A DNA stretch of 54,392 nt from contig NZ_AVBF01000025.1 of NCBI RefSeq assembly GCF_000770635.1, positions 1 to 54,392 of the forward strand, given 5' to 3'. The DNA is from Pontibacillus yanchengensis Y32. Lineage in GTDB: Bacteria > Bacillota > Bacilli > Bacillales > BH030062. The notes beneath the pieces were generated by a model that searched no databases, was not told where the DNA came from, and worked only from the letters and a program-made list of their open reading frames with translations. Below are positions 34,856-45,253 of this stretch, one piece after another. A program made the translations under genes and the position numbers. Each line of letters begins with the position of its first letter. The stretch's first letter is position 1.

Positions 34856-35140
34856 TTAATTATTATCATACACTGCATCCATTACTTCTTGCTCATCAGA
34901 ACCTTCCGCTTTGATTATCATCTTTAGGAACACGTACCATTTTCATCGCTCCTCGTTTCCAAATATAGTTAGCCACTTTTTCATTTGTTACACAAGCCAA
35001 GCCATGGAAACACTGAATTTCTACTAAACTCAAGGTTTGAAAGAACAAAAATTTTATGACCAAGCCCATCTAAATTAACGTGAATTTTAACTCCATCTAA
35101 TCTTTTAGGTCGATGTATAAAATAATAACTTTTATACTCA
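34856..35140 (-). pseudogene. Possible gene remnant with frameshifts
   Basis: Three adjoining minus-strand frames each give protein-like text. First IHRPKRLDGVKIHVNLDGLG and on to a stop at 34981. Then, in the next frame, CVTNEKVANYIWKRGAMKMV to a stop at 34896. Then MIIKAEGSDEQEVMDAV to a stop at 34856. The layout suggests one decayed small gene, truncated at its start beside the HAD gene. I do not recognise the family, and chance open frames cannot be excluded. Confidence 0.35.
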
Positions 35141-35851
35141 TTAAAAATCTTTTGCTTGTATACGCCTTAACAGATACAACGGACTCGATTGACCGTTTAT
35201 CGTATAATCTGGTAGATACTCAGTGTCTGTAGGTATATCATGACCTCTCCTATTCAACCAAACCGCATTCCAGCCTGCCATTTTTGCACCTACGACATCA
35301 TTTCGAAAAGAGTCTCCTACGTAATAGGTTCTTTCGCGATCAATCCCCATTTCCTTCTCAACAAGTCGGAATAATTCTGTGTTAGGCTTTGAGATCCCTA
35401 CTTCACCAGATATAAAAATATTATCTTCTTCCACCCATTCCTTTACTTTTAATTGCTTGATTTTATTTGCCTGATGATCTGCTGGACCATTCGTGATGAT
35501 ACCTAATGTTAATCCTTGCGATTTTGCTTCATTAAGAAGTTCCTCCATCTCTGGAGCAAGCTCTATCTTCTGTTGCATTTCCTCATAATATGATTGAAAT
35601 AGTTGTGCTTCTTCTCTAGTTATTGTATAACCCAAGTGGGCAAAGGCTTTGCTAATTCGGTAAATATGCATTTCGTGTTTATCCATTTTGCTATCTCTGA
35701 CTAAATCAAAAACCTCATCACTATAATATCTACTTTTAATAAATAACTGGTCAATCGGTACATCGTAATGACTAAAAACCCTTCGATAAGCATTTTCAAA
35801 TGGGGTTAATTGATCATATAATGTATCATCTACATCTAATAATAGGTTCAT
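35141..35851 (-). CDS. HAD-superfamily hydrolase (YjjG-like)
   Basis: 236 residues, cytoplasmic. HAD motifs: LLLDVDDTLYDQ near residue 3 (nucleophile Asp and acid/base Asp), GIITNGPADHQ near 113, a conserved Lys in GISKPNTELF near 153 and VGDSFRNDVVGAKMAG near 178. It has a helical cap after motif I. The order fits nucleotide or sugar-phosphate phosphatases. AGGAGGAG precedes the ATG. It lies downstream of the PTS operon on the same strand but with a 240-base gap, so a link is uncertain. Confidence 0.87.
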   Translation of the reverse strand: MNLLLDVDDTLYDQLTPFENAYRRVFSHYDVPIDQLFIKSRYYSDEVFDLVRDSKMDKHEMHIYRISKAFAHLGYTITREEAQLFQSYYEEMQQKIELAPEMEELLNEAKSQGLTLGIITNGPADHQANKIKQLKVKEWVEEDNIFISGEVGISKPNTELFRLVEKEMGIDRERTYYVGDSFRNDVVGAKMAGWNAVWLNRRGHDIPTDTEYLPDYTINGQSSPLYLLRRIQAKDF

Positions 35852-36054
35852 GAATATCTCCTCCTTTTAACCACAGAGAACGTAAACAAATAGAAAGCTT
35901 AAGGCATTTGCCCTAAGCCTTATTTTCAACTATATCTGTAAGGACTCAAATGGAGCAATATTCTTTATATCATAATAGAATCAATCGACCTTACTAATAC
36001 AACTAGCCACATAATGAAATAGCTTTTACATCATAGGTTCAAAGATTCTATTTA

Positions 36055-36086
36055 AGAATAGCCAATCAAATGATTGACTATTCTTA
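36055..36086 (-). terminator. Likely terminator of the PTS operon
   Basis: GAATAGTCAATCA and TGATTGGCTATTC pair on the minus strand, starting close to the stop codon of the GatZ-like gene. The T run is short. Confidence 0.55.
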
Positions 36087-36092
36087 TTTTGG

Positions 36093-37376
36093 TTACACAC
36101 TATGTGATGCTACTACATTTTGAATACGTGTCGTAAGTCCTTTTAGATTGTAGCACTCTGCATATTCTCTAATTGGGCGTTTAATGTGATCTATTACATA
36201 ACGCTGACCATCTACATTATTCTTGCTTAAATTAGCATATAACTTATTTATTTCTTCTTTTACTTCCGTATTATTGAACGTATAGTGACCTGCAATATCT
36301 AATATTTCTTCCGACAGTTCAGGATTATCGATAATCTCTTGTGTAGATAGATTTTTTTGTTCCTCATCAACCATCCATTTTTTCCAACGCCCACTAGCTA
36401 TCGCATGCTTCAATAAGACTTCTTTTGTATTAGACTTTTCCGAAACCAAACCATTCTCCATCAATTTTTCTTCAAGAGCTGCTAGCTTTAAGTACGCTCT
36501 TGTTTCTTCTGTTCCATATTGTGGCGCAACATTTGTAGCCGTAATGGATGATGGAATATGCTCAAGCAGAGAAATATCATCCAAATAATCTCCGTTATGT
36601 TCTTTTAATCCAACCCCATACTTTTTCGCCATTTGAGAAAGATCATAAGCATTTTTAAAATTAAACGTTCCTATTTGATCTGTCTTACGTACTAATGTAC
36701 CTGTTTGCCCTACGATAAGTGTTGGCTTTGGCAGGTTGCGCTTCTCTAGCTCTGCATGCAATCGTTGGATGAACGTTTCATAGGTTTCCATGGTAGTTAA
36801 ACCACCATTCGTTTCTTCCGTCCCAACCTCATATCCAATTTCCGGTAAGTTACGCGCTTTTCTTTCCATTTCGCAGAAATCAATTAATTCTACTGTTCTA
36901 TCCAATACCACATCTAACGGAATCACTTTCCCTACTTCAAATGGATCTTTCGTTGGGTCAATCATCAATAAGTCAAAGCCTGCTTCCATATCTGCAATAT
37001 AGGATTGTTTACCTCGCTCCATCGCTTCTTTCTCTGGAAGATGATTATTCCTTTCTTCATCACGCTGCCACGGTCCACCATGATCTCGACAGATATAGCT
37101 TAGCCCTTCATAACCGATTTTTTCTTCCACTTCTCTTACCGCTTCTGCAAAAGTGAATTGGTTCCATCCATTTACATAGCCACCCCCGAATTCATCTGCA
37201 TCTACTTGGTTACGACTAGCGATGAACATTATTGGATAATCATCATCGTGAGATAGCTCAAGTGCCGCTTGTAGGCAATTTTTAGACATTGGTCCAATAC
37301 CCAGGATTGTTCCACTTTCGCCCTTTTTTTCTAATTCTAATATGCCTTCTACTACCTTTGTTATTGGTAATTTCAT
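36093..37376 (-). CDS. GatZ/KbaZ-family protein (class II tagatose-bisphosphate aldolase, 'non-catalytic' family)
   Basis: 427 residues, cytoplasmic. Family residues expected to bind metal or phosphate are kept: CRDHGGPWQRDEE near residue 95, GYEVGTEETNGG near 180, GLKEHNGDYLDD near 258 and NVAPQYGTEETRAYL near 280. It is the last gene of a fructose-type PTS operon. Classical GatZ or KbaZ supports a separate aldolase subunit (GatY or KbaY), and none is encoded here. The conserved acidic and His residues suggest it may act by itself, for example as a sugar-phosphate epimerase or aldolase. That is an inference. GAGGGAC precedes the ATG. Confidence 0.85.
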   Translation of the reverse strand: MKLPITKVVEGILELEKKGESGTILGIGPMSKNCLQAALELSHDDDYPIMFIASRNQVDADEFGGGYVNGWNQFTFAEAVREVEEKIGYEGLSYICRDHGGPWQRDEERNNHLPEKEAMERGKQSYIADMEAGFDLLMIDPTKDPFEVGKVIPLDVVLDRTVELIDFCEMERKARNLPEIGYEVGTEETNGGLTTMETYETFIQRLHAELEKRNLPKPTLIVGQTGTLVRKTDQIGTFNFKNAYDLSQMAKKYGVGLKEHNGDYLDDISLLEHIPSSITATNVAPQYGTEETRAYLKLAALEEKLMENGLVSEKSNTKEVLLKHAIASGRWKKWMVDEEQKNLSTQEIIDNPELSEEILDIAGHYTFNNTEVKEEINKLYANLSKNNVDGQRYVIDHIKRPIREYAECYNLKGLTTRIQNVVASHSV

Positions 37377-37406
37377 TTTAAATGTCCCTCCATATAGTAA
37401 AATATT

Positions 37407-37715
37407 TTATTCAGATGTAGCTTTTAACTTTTTCAATAGAGCGTCCGATTTCTTAATGATGTCAGCAACACTCATTTTTACAACTTTCTTCCCTTTAAAT
37501 CTTTCCATCTCTCTAATCTCTACATCATTGGTTAAAACCACATAATCAGCAGCTTGAATCTCACTTGAATCTAAGCGATTCTCTATACCAGAAGTACCTT
37601 GTGTTTCCACCTTCATGTTAACTCCTAAATTTTTTGCAGATAGCTCTAAAGATTCTGCGCTCATATACGTGTGAGCAACCCCACTTGGACAAGATGTTAC
37701 CGCTACAATTTGCAT
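37407..37715 (-). CDS. PTS fructose-type EIIB component
   Basis: 102 residues. The phosphorylated cysteine lies in VAVTSCPSGVAHTYMSAESL near residue 8, the standard signature of fructose-family IIB. The fold is a small Rossmann-like domain (NRLDSSEIQAADYVVLTNDV). It passes phosphate from the separate IIA to the sugar at IIC. The operon order is IIA, IIC, IIB, GatZ-like. Confidence 0.93.
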   Translation of the reverse strand: MQIVAVTSCPSGVAHTYMSAESLELSAKNLGVNMKVETQGTSGIENRLDSSEIQAADYVVLTNDVEIREMERFKGKKVVKMSVADIIKKSDALLKKLKATSE

Positions 37716-37736
37716 AATGTTAAACTCCCCTTCTTT

Positions 37737-38807
37737 TTATAGTTGATCAATAGTAATCTCTAAGTCATCAAGATCCTCTTCTTCAGTTTCTTCATTAGTA
37801 GACGATTCTTCTTGTACTGCATCTTTCTTTAGCACCCATAATGCAACAGCAGTTGTGCATGCTCCTAACAATACGGAGACAAGATAACCGAACCGACCTT
37901 CAACAACCGGTAATACAATAAGTCCTCCCCATGGAGCATGGTTTAGTGCCCCGAACAAGAATGCGGAAATATTACCGACTACGGAACCTGCCATAAGTGA
38001 TGGGATAACCTTTAACGGATCGGCTGTCGCGAATGGAATGGCACCTTCTGTGATTCCTACCCCTCCCATCAAGAGAGCAGCAATACCTGAGTCTTTCTCC
38101 ACACTAGTAAATTTCTTTGGAAAGAATAGAGTAGCTAACCCTAAACCAATTGGTGGTACGCAAATGGCTACCCCAACTCCACCCATTAAGAATGGGAGTG
38201 TATCTACTTGCGTTTGCGCGAATGTTGCAGCAACTTTGTTTACTGGACCACCCATATCAAAAGCAATCATCGATCCTAAAATACCTCCTAATGGGACCTT
38301 GGCCGCTCCTGACATGCTATTTAGAGTAGTTGTCATCCATTCCATAAATACTGCAATAGGTTCGCCAATTAAAAAGACAATGATAAAGCCTACAATGAAT
38401 GTTCCACCTAGTGGGTAAATAAAAATTGTTCCAATTGTCCTAAAAGATGGAGATAATTTGATTTTCTTTAATACATTCACTACATAACCTGCTAGAAACC
38501 CAGCGATAATTCCTCCTATGAAACCAGCGCCAATCTCATTAGCTAAGTAAGCACCTATCATACCAGGAGCTAAACCTGGTTTATCCGCCATACTGAAGGC
38601 AATATACCCACCCAAAATCGGGATAAATAGAGTTAAACCAGCAGCGCCAATTTGATTCAATTTCGCTAACCATCCTGAATCCGGGACAGCAGCCTCACCG
38701 CTTAACATGACGGATATGGCGAATAGAATACCGCCAGCTACAACGAAAGGAATCATATAAGAAGTAGAGGTCATTAAGTGCTTTTGTAAATTTTTAAGAG
38801 CGTTCAT
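37737..38807 (-). CDS. PTS fructose-type EIIC permease
   Basis: 356 residues with about eight to ten membrane segments. Family marks are TSTSYMIPFVVAGGILFA near residue 14, FDMGGPVNKVA near 182, and GGVGITEGAIPFATADPLKV near 248. An acidic tail follows (EESSTNEETEEEDLDDLE). It forms the sugar channel. The start overlaps the IIA stop (ATGA), which suggests translational coupling. The sugar is not known from sequence. Confidence 0.92.
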   Translation of the reverse strand: MNALKNLQKHLMTSTSYMIPFVVAGGILFAISVMLSGEAAVPDSGWLAKLNQIGAAGLTLFIPILGGYIAFSMADKPGLAPGMIGAYLANEIGAGFIGGIIAGFLAGYVVNVLKKIKLSPSFRTIGTIFIYPLGGTFIVGFIIVFLIGEPIAVFMEWMTTTLNSMSGAAKVPLGGILGSMIAFDMGGPVNKVAATFAQTQVDTLPFLMGGVGVAICVPPIGLGLATLFFPKKFTSVEKDSGIAALLMGGVGITEGAIPFATADPLKVIPSLMAGSVVGNISAFLFGALNHAPWGGLIVLPVVEGRFGYLVSVLLGACTTAVALWVLKKDAVQEESSTNEETEEEDLDDLEITIDQL

Positions 38808-39265
38808 TCTAGTTCCCCCTTAACTTTTTCATTAAGTGTAGCAATCAAAGCATTTTCATCTAAGTTTCTCACTTCATTTCTAAATTCTTCGTGCATCAGC
38901 AATCTGGATAGTTTAGAAAGGATCTTCAAATGTAAATTGTCTTCATTGTTGTTTGGTACAGCTATGAGAAAAACAGTATTAACTTCCTCACCCTCCTCTG
39001 TCCACTTAATCTCCTCTTCTAATCTACCAATCGTTACACTTGAATAATTCACCCCTTCACTTTGACTGTGAGGCAATCCAATTTCATAGCCTATATAAGT
39101 AGGAAGCGTGTTTTCTCTTTCTAGTACGTCTTGCAAGAAAACTTCCTTGCTTGCTAGATAATTATTTTCATCTAGGTTGTTAACTAAGGTTTCAATCACC
39201 TCTTCTTTTTTCGTCCCACTGATGTTCGAGACAACTTGAAAATCTACGAAACTTGTTTTGTCCAT
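38804..39265 (-). CDS. PTS fructose-type EIIA component
   Basis: 153 residues, the EIIA type 2 fold. The phosphorylated His is in IGLPHSQSEGV near residue 66. The NNYLASKEVFLQDVLERENT region lies near 33, and FLIAVPNNNEDNLHLKILSKL follows near 104. First gene of the operon. GGGGGATAAC precedes the ATG, and a cre-like site lies about 75 bases upstream. Confidence 0.92.
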   Translation of the reverse strand: MDKTSFVDFQVVSNISGTKKEEVIETLVNNLDENNYLASKEVFLQDVLERENTLPTYIGYEIGLPHSQSEGVNYSSVTIGRLEEEIKWTEEGEEVNTVFLIAVPNNNEDNLHLKILSKLSRLLMHEEFRNEVRNLDENALIATLNEKVKGELE

Positions 39266-39341
39266 TGTTATCCCCCTCTTAATGTTCCGTGTATTAATAA
39301 AAAATTAAGTTGTTTTTTCTATGTCTTAAGCATAAATGCTG

Positions 39342-39355
39342 TGAAAGCGCTTCAA
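39342..39355 (-). promoter_or_regulatory. CcpA cre site upstream of the PTS operon
   Basis: TGAAAGCGCTTCAA is a near-palindrome that fits the cre pattern TGWAARCGYTWNCW. It lies between the PTS operon and the PRD-regulator gene end. It predicts carbon catabolite control of the PTS genes. I could not fix the promoter boxes with confidence. Confidence 0.7.
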
Positions 39356-39446
39356 CAATTCAAATAATTCGAAATATTTTTTTACAAAAAGTTATCCCTT
39401 ATACTACTTAGATTAATGGGGGAGTTTGTGTAGAGGCGTTTTTATC

Positions 39447-39480
39447 AAAAAAAGACCAGGAACATATTGTCCCTGATCTC
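39447..39480 (-). terminator. Terminator of the PRD-regulator gene
   Basis: AGATCAGG pairs with CCTGGTCT, plus inner pairing ACA with TGT. Seven T residues follow on the minus strand, ten bases after the gene's stop. Confidence 0.88.
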
Positions 39481-39489
39481 CATCATTCA

Positions 39490-41520
39490 TTATTTAATCT
39501 TCTTTTCATACTCTCTTATAATCTGATTAGCCTCCATCGGATTTTCTGCTCGTTCTAGTTGGGTAATAAAATCAGTATGGTACGTCATTTTGGTAAGTTC
39601 GGTAACAGCCGGGATTTGTTCTTTTTTATCTTTGCTTGCTAATAAAAAGATTACCTTCGCTTGTTTATCGCCAAAGGAAATGGATTCTTTACAGATTAAC
39701 AGGCTAACACTACTTACTTTTACTAACTTGCTATCATTCCCATGTAAGAGGGCAAATTCCTGATCCTTCACCGAATAAAATCCTAGTTGATCCTGAATCT
39801 TTATGATGTTATCCGTATATGCATCATCTATAAAGCCATTTTCAGACAAAATCTTACCGCCTAATTTAATGGCTTCCTTCCACTCCATGCCTTGATTGAT
39901 TATCCGAATAGCATCGATTCCAATTAAATCACTTAAGGATAATTTTTCTGGAATACGAACATGAGAATAACCAAGCTCCTCTTTAATAACATCCATTACC
40001 TTTGTTTTCGTCTCCCCATCCAAGAAATCTAATCTTCTATTAATCGAGAAATAATTCGTAAGGATATTCTTTTTTTGTAATCCTGCACTTTCTAAATTTT
40101 TAAAATCTGATTCCGTCATGACAGCATTAATCTGGACAATTGGCTTATCGATATCTATGTGTAATTTTGATGTCGTAATAATTAAATCGACATTAACCCA
40201 ATCAGTGAATTCATTCAGCATATATAATGGAATCGTTTCTACATAATTTATTTGATAGGTACTATTTAGCTTGTCCTTTATCATCGTGATTGCACCATAT
40301 CCTAATCCACATACGAGCAAAACATTTTTATATTGTGATGTGGTGGTTCGCTGTGTACTTGCTAGAAAATGAATCGCTAATAGTATTAGTTCATTTTCAT
40401 TTTTAATCTTATTCAGCAGTTCAATGCCATTTACTGAATTTCTCACTTCTTCTCTAATGTATTCATACTCATCCGGGATTACATTAAACACGTCATCATA
40501 AATTTGCACATTACTACGAAGGCGTTGTAATAACGGAGCAACATGATTCAGCAACCCTTTATAAAGAATAGGATCTTGATCAAACGGAATTTCTAACCGA
40601 GCAGACATATTAGAGATAAGTTCTTTCACTGTTGTTTCTGTTGTAATCAAGTCTAGCTCTTCATTTAAGCTCGCATATTTACTTGTAAAGAATACAAAAC
40701 CTACTAGTACTTCTAATTCATCTTCATTTAATTTATATTGTATAATCTCTTCTAAATCTTCGATAATTTTCATATCAAACGAAGGTCCAAACATAAGATT
40801 CGTACCTTTAAGCGGGTTGTCTACCTTATTTTTTAGATACCAGGTAAATACAAAAATATTCGCTAAATACCAATAATACGAATCATCATTTAACACCCAG
40901 CCAATCTGCTTTAAGAATGTTTTCGTCCAATCGTTTATTTCAAACAAATCAACTTGATTAAGCGCTTTCTTTATCTCGTTTAATAAGAAACGATAGTAGC
41001 TATCAGAGAACTCTTCACCTGAATCAAAGTACTCTATATACTCCCTGAACAATCTCACTCGCTCATTTAGTATATTTGTCTCATTTCCAATCAACTTATA
41101 GCCTCGATCATACTCAATAATAATTCCTTTTTTCTTCATATCAGACTCGAGCATAGATAAATCATTTTTTAATGTCGTCCTAGAAACTTTAAACGTCTCT
41201 GTTAATTGATTCAAATTTAGGCGCTCGATATTAAAAAAGATAAGAAAGGAAATAATACTAGTTCGCTCCTCTTGGCTAAAAAAGTACTCTTCTTCCTCTT
41301 GTAGATTTTTATAAGTTAGGTCTTCTGGAATAACTAATCTCCCTTTACTTTCCTTTCTAATCCCTTTTAACCCCTTTGTCTCTAAATGCCTATTAATGTT
41401 GTCTATATCGTAGCGGATTTTCCGTTCACTGAAGTCCAGTTCCTGACTTAATTCCCGAATACTTGACTCATCTTTCCCCTCTAAGTACTTCATGATTTGA
41501 ATCATTCTTCCACTAATCAT
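39490..41520 (-). CDS. PRD-containing transcriptional activator, BglG/MtlR type
   Basis: About 676 residues. Two N-terminal helix-turn-helix domains (near 5-60 and 85-140; DFSERKIRYDIDNINRHLE and FKVSRTTLKNDLSMLESDM) precede two PTS-regulation domains (near 185-395). A GatB-like IIB domain with VLLVCGLGYGAITM lies near 405, and a type 2 EIIA domain near 535-676 has FALLHGNDSKLV. It should activate the adjacent PTS operon and be tuned by PTS phosphorylation. The ATG at 41520 has AGAGGTG six bases upstream; a GTG three codons earlier is unlikely. Confidence 0.9.
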   Translation of the reverse strand: MISGRMIQIMKYLEGKDESSIRELSQELDFSERKIRYDIDNINRHLETKGLKGIRKESKGRLVIPEDLTYKNLQEEEEYFFSQEERTSIISFLIFFNIERLNLNQLTETFKVSRTTLKNDLSMLESDMKKKGIIIEYDRGYKLIGNETNILNERVRLFREYIEYFDSGEEFSDSYYRFLLNEIKKALNQVDLFEINDWTKTFLKQIGWVLNDDSYYWYLANIFVFTWYLKNKVDNPLKGTNLMFGPSFDMKIIEDLEEIIQYKLNEDELEVLVGFVFFTSKYASLNEELDLITTETTVKELISNMSARLEIPFDQDPILYKGLLNHVAPLLQRLRSNVQIYDDVFNVIPDEYEYIREEVRNSVNGIELLNKIKNENELILLAIHFLASTQRTTTSQYKNVLLVCGLGYGAITMIKDKLNSTYQINYVETIPLYMLNEFTDWVNVDLIITTSKLHIDIDKPIVQINAVMTESDFKNLESAGLQKKNILTNYFSINRRLDFLDGETKTKVMDVIKEELGYSHVRIPEKLSLSDLIGIDAIRIINQGMEWKEAIKLGGKILSENGFIDDAYTDNIIKIQDQLGFYSVKDQEFALLHGNDSKLVKVSSVSLLICKESISFGDKQAKVIFLLASKDKKEQIPAVTELTKMTYHTDFITQLERAENPMEANQIIREYEKKIK

Positions 41521-41743
41521 ATATAACACCTCTTCTACTTATAGAATATCACCTACAGGTTTAAAAAATAAGGTCTCACTTAATCTGAAATGAGGTTTAA
41601 AAAGAGGTATAGTAGCTTTGTTATACAGAATTTACATAAAAAGTTATATATAGTATGTCCAACCCCACACTACCTTAAGGGAAGTTAAGATAGGAAACAT
41701 TTCAAGACTTATATGAATTTTATTAATATCTTTTTTATAAATA

Positions 41744-41780
41744 TAAAAAAAGCGATCAACCCACAATTGGATTGATCGCT
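41744..41780 (-). terminator. Terminator of groESL
   Basis: AGCGATCAATCC and GGTTGATCGCT pair, with seven T residues after it on the minus strand. It lies about 50 bases past the groEL stop. Confidence 0.88.
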
Positions 41781-41828
41781 TTATTAGTTAAGAATGGGGA
41801 TGTTGGTATTTGGACTGGGGTCCAAGTA

Positions 41829-43502
<1,674 letters not shown>

Positions 43503-43580
43503 TCATTTATCGATTTCGCTGTGCTATGTAGAGAATGGGCTTATCCCATTTTCCTCCCTAAAAGCAGCAGTCTAAGTTTA

Positions 43581-43865
43581 TTAAGAAAGTACTGCTAAAA
43601 TATCATTTTCACGCAGAATTAAGTATTCTTTGCCTTCGAATTTCACATCTGTGCCGGCAAATTTCGAAAAGATGATGTGGTCGTTTTCAGAAACCTCTAG
43701 TGCAACCTTTTCTCCATTGTCAGTTACACGGCCTGAACCTACAGCAACAACTTTACCTTCTTGAGGCTTTTCTTTCGCAGAGTCCGGAAGCACAATCCCG
43801 CTTGCCGTCGTCTCTTCTTGTTCAATAACCTCAATTACAACACGATCACCTAATGGCTTTAACAA
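43581..43865 (-). CDS. groES: Co-chaperonin GroES (10 kDa)
   Basis: 94 residues. It caps Gro[12 protein letters not shown] at the start, the mobile loop [20 protein letters not shown] near residue 18 and the end [13 protein letters not shown] are standard. Translation likely starts at TTG 43865, with AGGAGG nine bases upstream. B. subtilis groES also starts with TTG. A longer frame from 43883 would begin inside the ribosome site. Confidence 0.97.
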   Translation of the reverse strand: MLKPLGDRVVIEVIEQEETTASGIVLPDSAKEKPQEGKVVAVGSGRVTDNGEKVALEVSENDHIIFSKFAGTDVKFEGKEYLILRENDILAVLS

Positions 43866-43919
43866 ATCAGACACCCTCCTCATTAGTCTTCAATATGATT
43901 TCTCATGTTATCTGATTTA

Positions 43920-43946
43920 TTAGCACTCTCTGTGTGTGAGTGCTAA
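43920..43946 (-). promoter_or_regulatory. CIRCE operator of groESL
   Basis: A perfect inverted repeat TTAGCACTC, nine bases, GAGTGCTAA, the binding site of the heat-shock repressor HrcA. It lies just downstream of the groES promoter. Confidence 0.98.
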
Positions 43947-43956
43947 CACATTTATT

Positions 43957-43985
43957 ATAATAATGAATTGTTCAGAAATTTGCAA
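43957..43985 (-). promoter_or_regulatory. Sigma-A promoter of groESL
   Basis: On the minus strand TTGCAA (43980-43985) and TATTAT (43957-43962) are 17 bases apart. The CIRCE operator follows at once, as expected for HrcA control. Confidence 0.7.
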
Positions 43986-44126
43986 GTAAAAAGATGTATT
44001 TTTTCCATAAAAATTTCCTCTTTATTTTTTCTATAGAATCGGAGTGCTAACGTTTAATAGTTCGTCTAAATTTGTGTTACAATACGTAGAATGAAAGAAA
44101 TGTGTGTGTAAAGGAGTCGTTGTATT

Positions 44127-44861
44127 TTGCCAAGACGATATTGGTATGTCATGTTAACCTATATACTTATGCAACTTTCTGGTTTCGTAGGGGTTCCGTT
44201 CCTTGGAGCAATCTGGGGTTTCGACCTTCAGAATCTTACAGACGATCAGAAAAGCCAACTTATCGTGACATGGAATTTAATCAGTTTTCCATCAGCTCTA
44301 ATTATTATCCTATTACTACTTCGACCTGATATGAAAGAAACCTCCCTCACAAGAAAAGATTTACCAATAAGTAAACTTTTAGGCTGGAGTTTATTAGGTA
44401 TCATTTTGGCCTATGTAGCACAAATTATAGCTGGACTCATTGAAATGGGGCTTGGCATCCCTCAGGCATCAGAAAACACGCAACAATTAATGAATTTCGC
44501 CAAAAGCATGCCAATCTTCATTATAATCATTACAGTCTTAGCGCCAATTCTTGAAGAACTTTTATTCAGGAAGATTTTATTTGGCTCCATATACAAGAAA
44601 ACTAACTTCATTATTGCAGCACTAATTTCTTCGTTAATTTTTGCTGTCGTGCACATGGATTTGATGCACACCATAAAATATACTGCAATGGGCTTAGTAT
44701 TTGCCTTTTTATATGTACAAACTAAGAGAATTATCGTACCAATCATTGCTCATATGGCAATGAACTTAATTGTAGTACTGATTCAATTTACCATTGATCC
44801 AGAGCAAATTGAGCAATGGGAAAAGCAATTAGAACAAGCTCAAACAATTATTGGAGGCTAA
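44127..44861 (+). CDS. ydiL: CPBP family intramembrane metalloprotease (YdiL-like)
   Basis: 244 residues with about seven to eight membrane segments. The CAAX/bacteriocin-processing family motifs are PILEELLFRKILFG near residue 140 (EExxxR), FAVVHMD near 173 and a last His in IAHMAMN near 206. The start is TTG with AAAGGAG ten bases upstream. It is divergent from groESL and followed by ydiK, the same neighbours as in B. subtilis. The protein it cleaves is unknown. Confidence 0.9.
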   Translation: MPRRYWYVMLTYILMQLSGFVGVPFLGAIWGFDLQNLTDDQKSQLIVTWNLISFPSALIIILLLLRPDMKETSLTRKDLPISKLLGWSLLGIILAYVAQIIAGLIEMGLGIPQASENTQQLMNFAKSMPIFIIIITVLAPILEELLFRKILFGSIYKKTNFIIAALISSLIFAVVHMDLMHTIKYTAMGLVFAFLYVQTKRIIVPIIAHMAMNLIVVLIQFTIDPEQIEQWEKQLEQAQTIIGG

Positions 44862-44868
44862 ATCCTTT

Positions 44869-45066
44869 ATGCGAACGTCACCTCTTTTGATGGCCTTCCT
44901 CTATTTCATTATGGGAGGTATCTTCACGTATATTGCGATTCAAAGTGTAGACGGGACGATCTGGAATTTCATCACGATTTTACTAGTCATCGTTGCTACA
45001 TTTGATTTTGCAGTATGCATCCGTTTAGTAACATTGCACTTTAAGATGAAAAACTCAAAGAAATAA
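44869..45066 (+). CDS. ydiK: Small membrane protein YdiK (DUF4305-like)
   Basis: 65 residues with two membrane segments (near 6-27 and 32-54) and a basic tail. It follows the ydiL stop by seven bases. The GGAGG at the ydiL end lies 11 bases before the ATG at 44869, so coupling is likely. Function unknown; the identity rests on synteny and layout. Confidence 0.82.
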   Translation: MRTSPLLMAFLYFIMGGIFTYIAIQSVDGTIWNFITILLVIVATFDFAVCIRLVTLHFKMKNSKK

Positions 45067-45073
45067 ACAGATT

Positions 45074-45112
45074 AGACAGACTCTCTTCAACAAAAGGGGG
45101 CTGTCTTTTTTT
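45074..45112 (+). terminator. Terminator of ydiLK
   Basis: AGACAG and CTGTCT form the base of the stem, followed by TTTTTTTC. It lies eight bases past the ydiK stop. Confidence 0.75.
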
Positions 45113-45134
45113 CTTCATATACCAAGGGATAGGA

Positions 45135-45222
45135 TATTCGCAAAAATTCATGGTTTATTCGCGTTATTCCTGAAATATTCGCGAAATACTAAAGATATTC
45201 GCCATTACCGCCATATATTCGC
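45135..45222. repeat. Phased TATTCGC array, five units
   Basis: TATTCGC occurs at 45135, 45156, 45176, 45196 and 45216, all on the plus strand and spaced 21, 20, 20 and 20 bases. The bases between them are AT-rich and not conserved. It lies between the convergent ydiK and efflux genes. Confidence 0.8.
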
Positions 45223-45253
45223 AAAACCATTTATACCAACCACGCCATCATAC

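Noticed and set aside
35897-35925. Inverted repeat after the PTS operon as a second terminator
   Set aside because: The pairing is imperfect and it lies 170 bases beyond the operon end, past a better hairpin at 36055.
45135-45222. CRISPR array at the TATTCGC motifs
   Set aside because: The repeated unit is only seven bases with 13-14 bases between units, and no cas genes are present.
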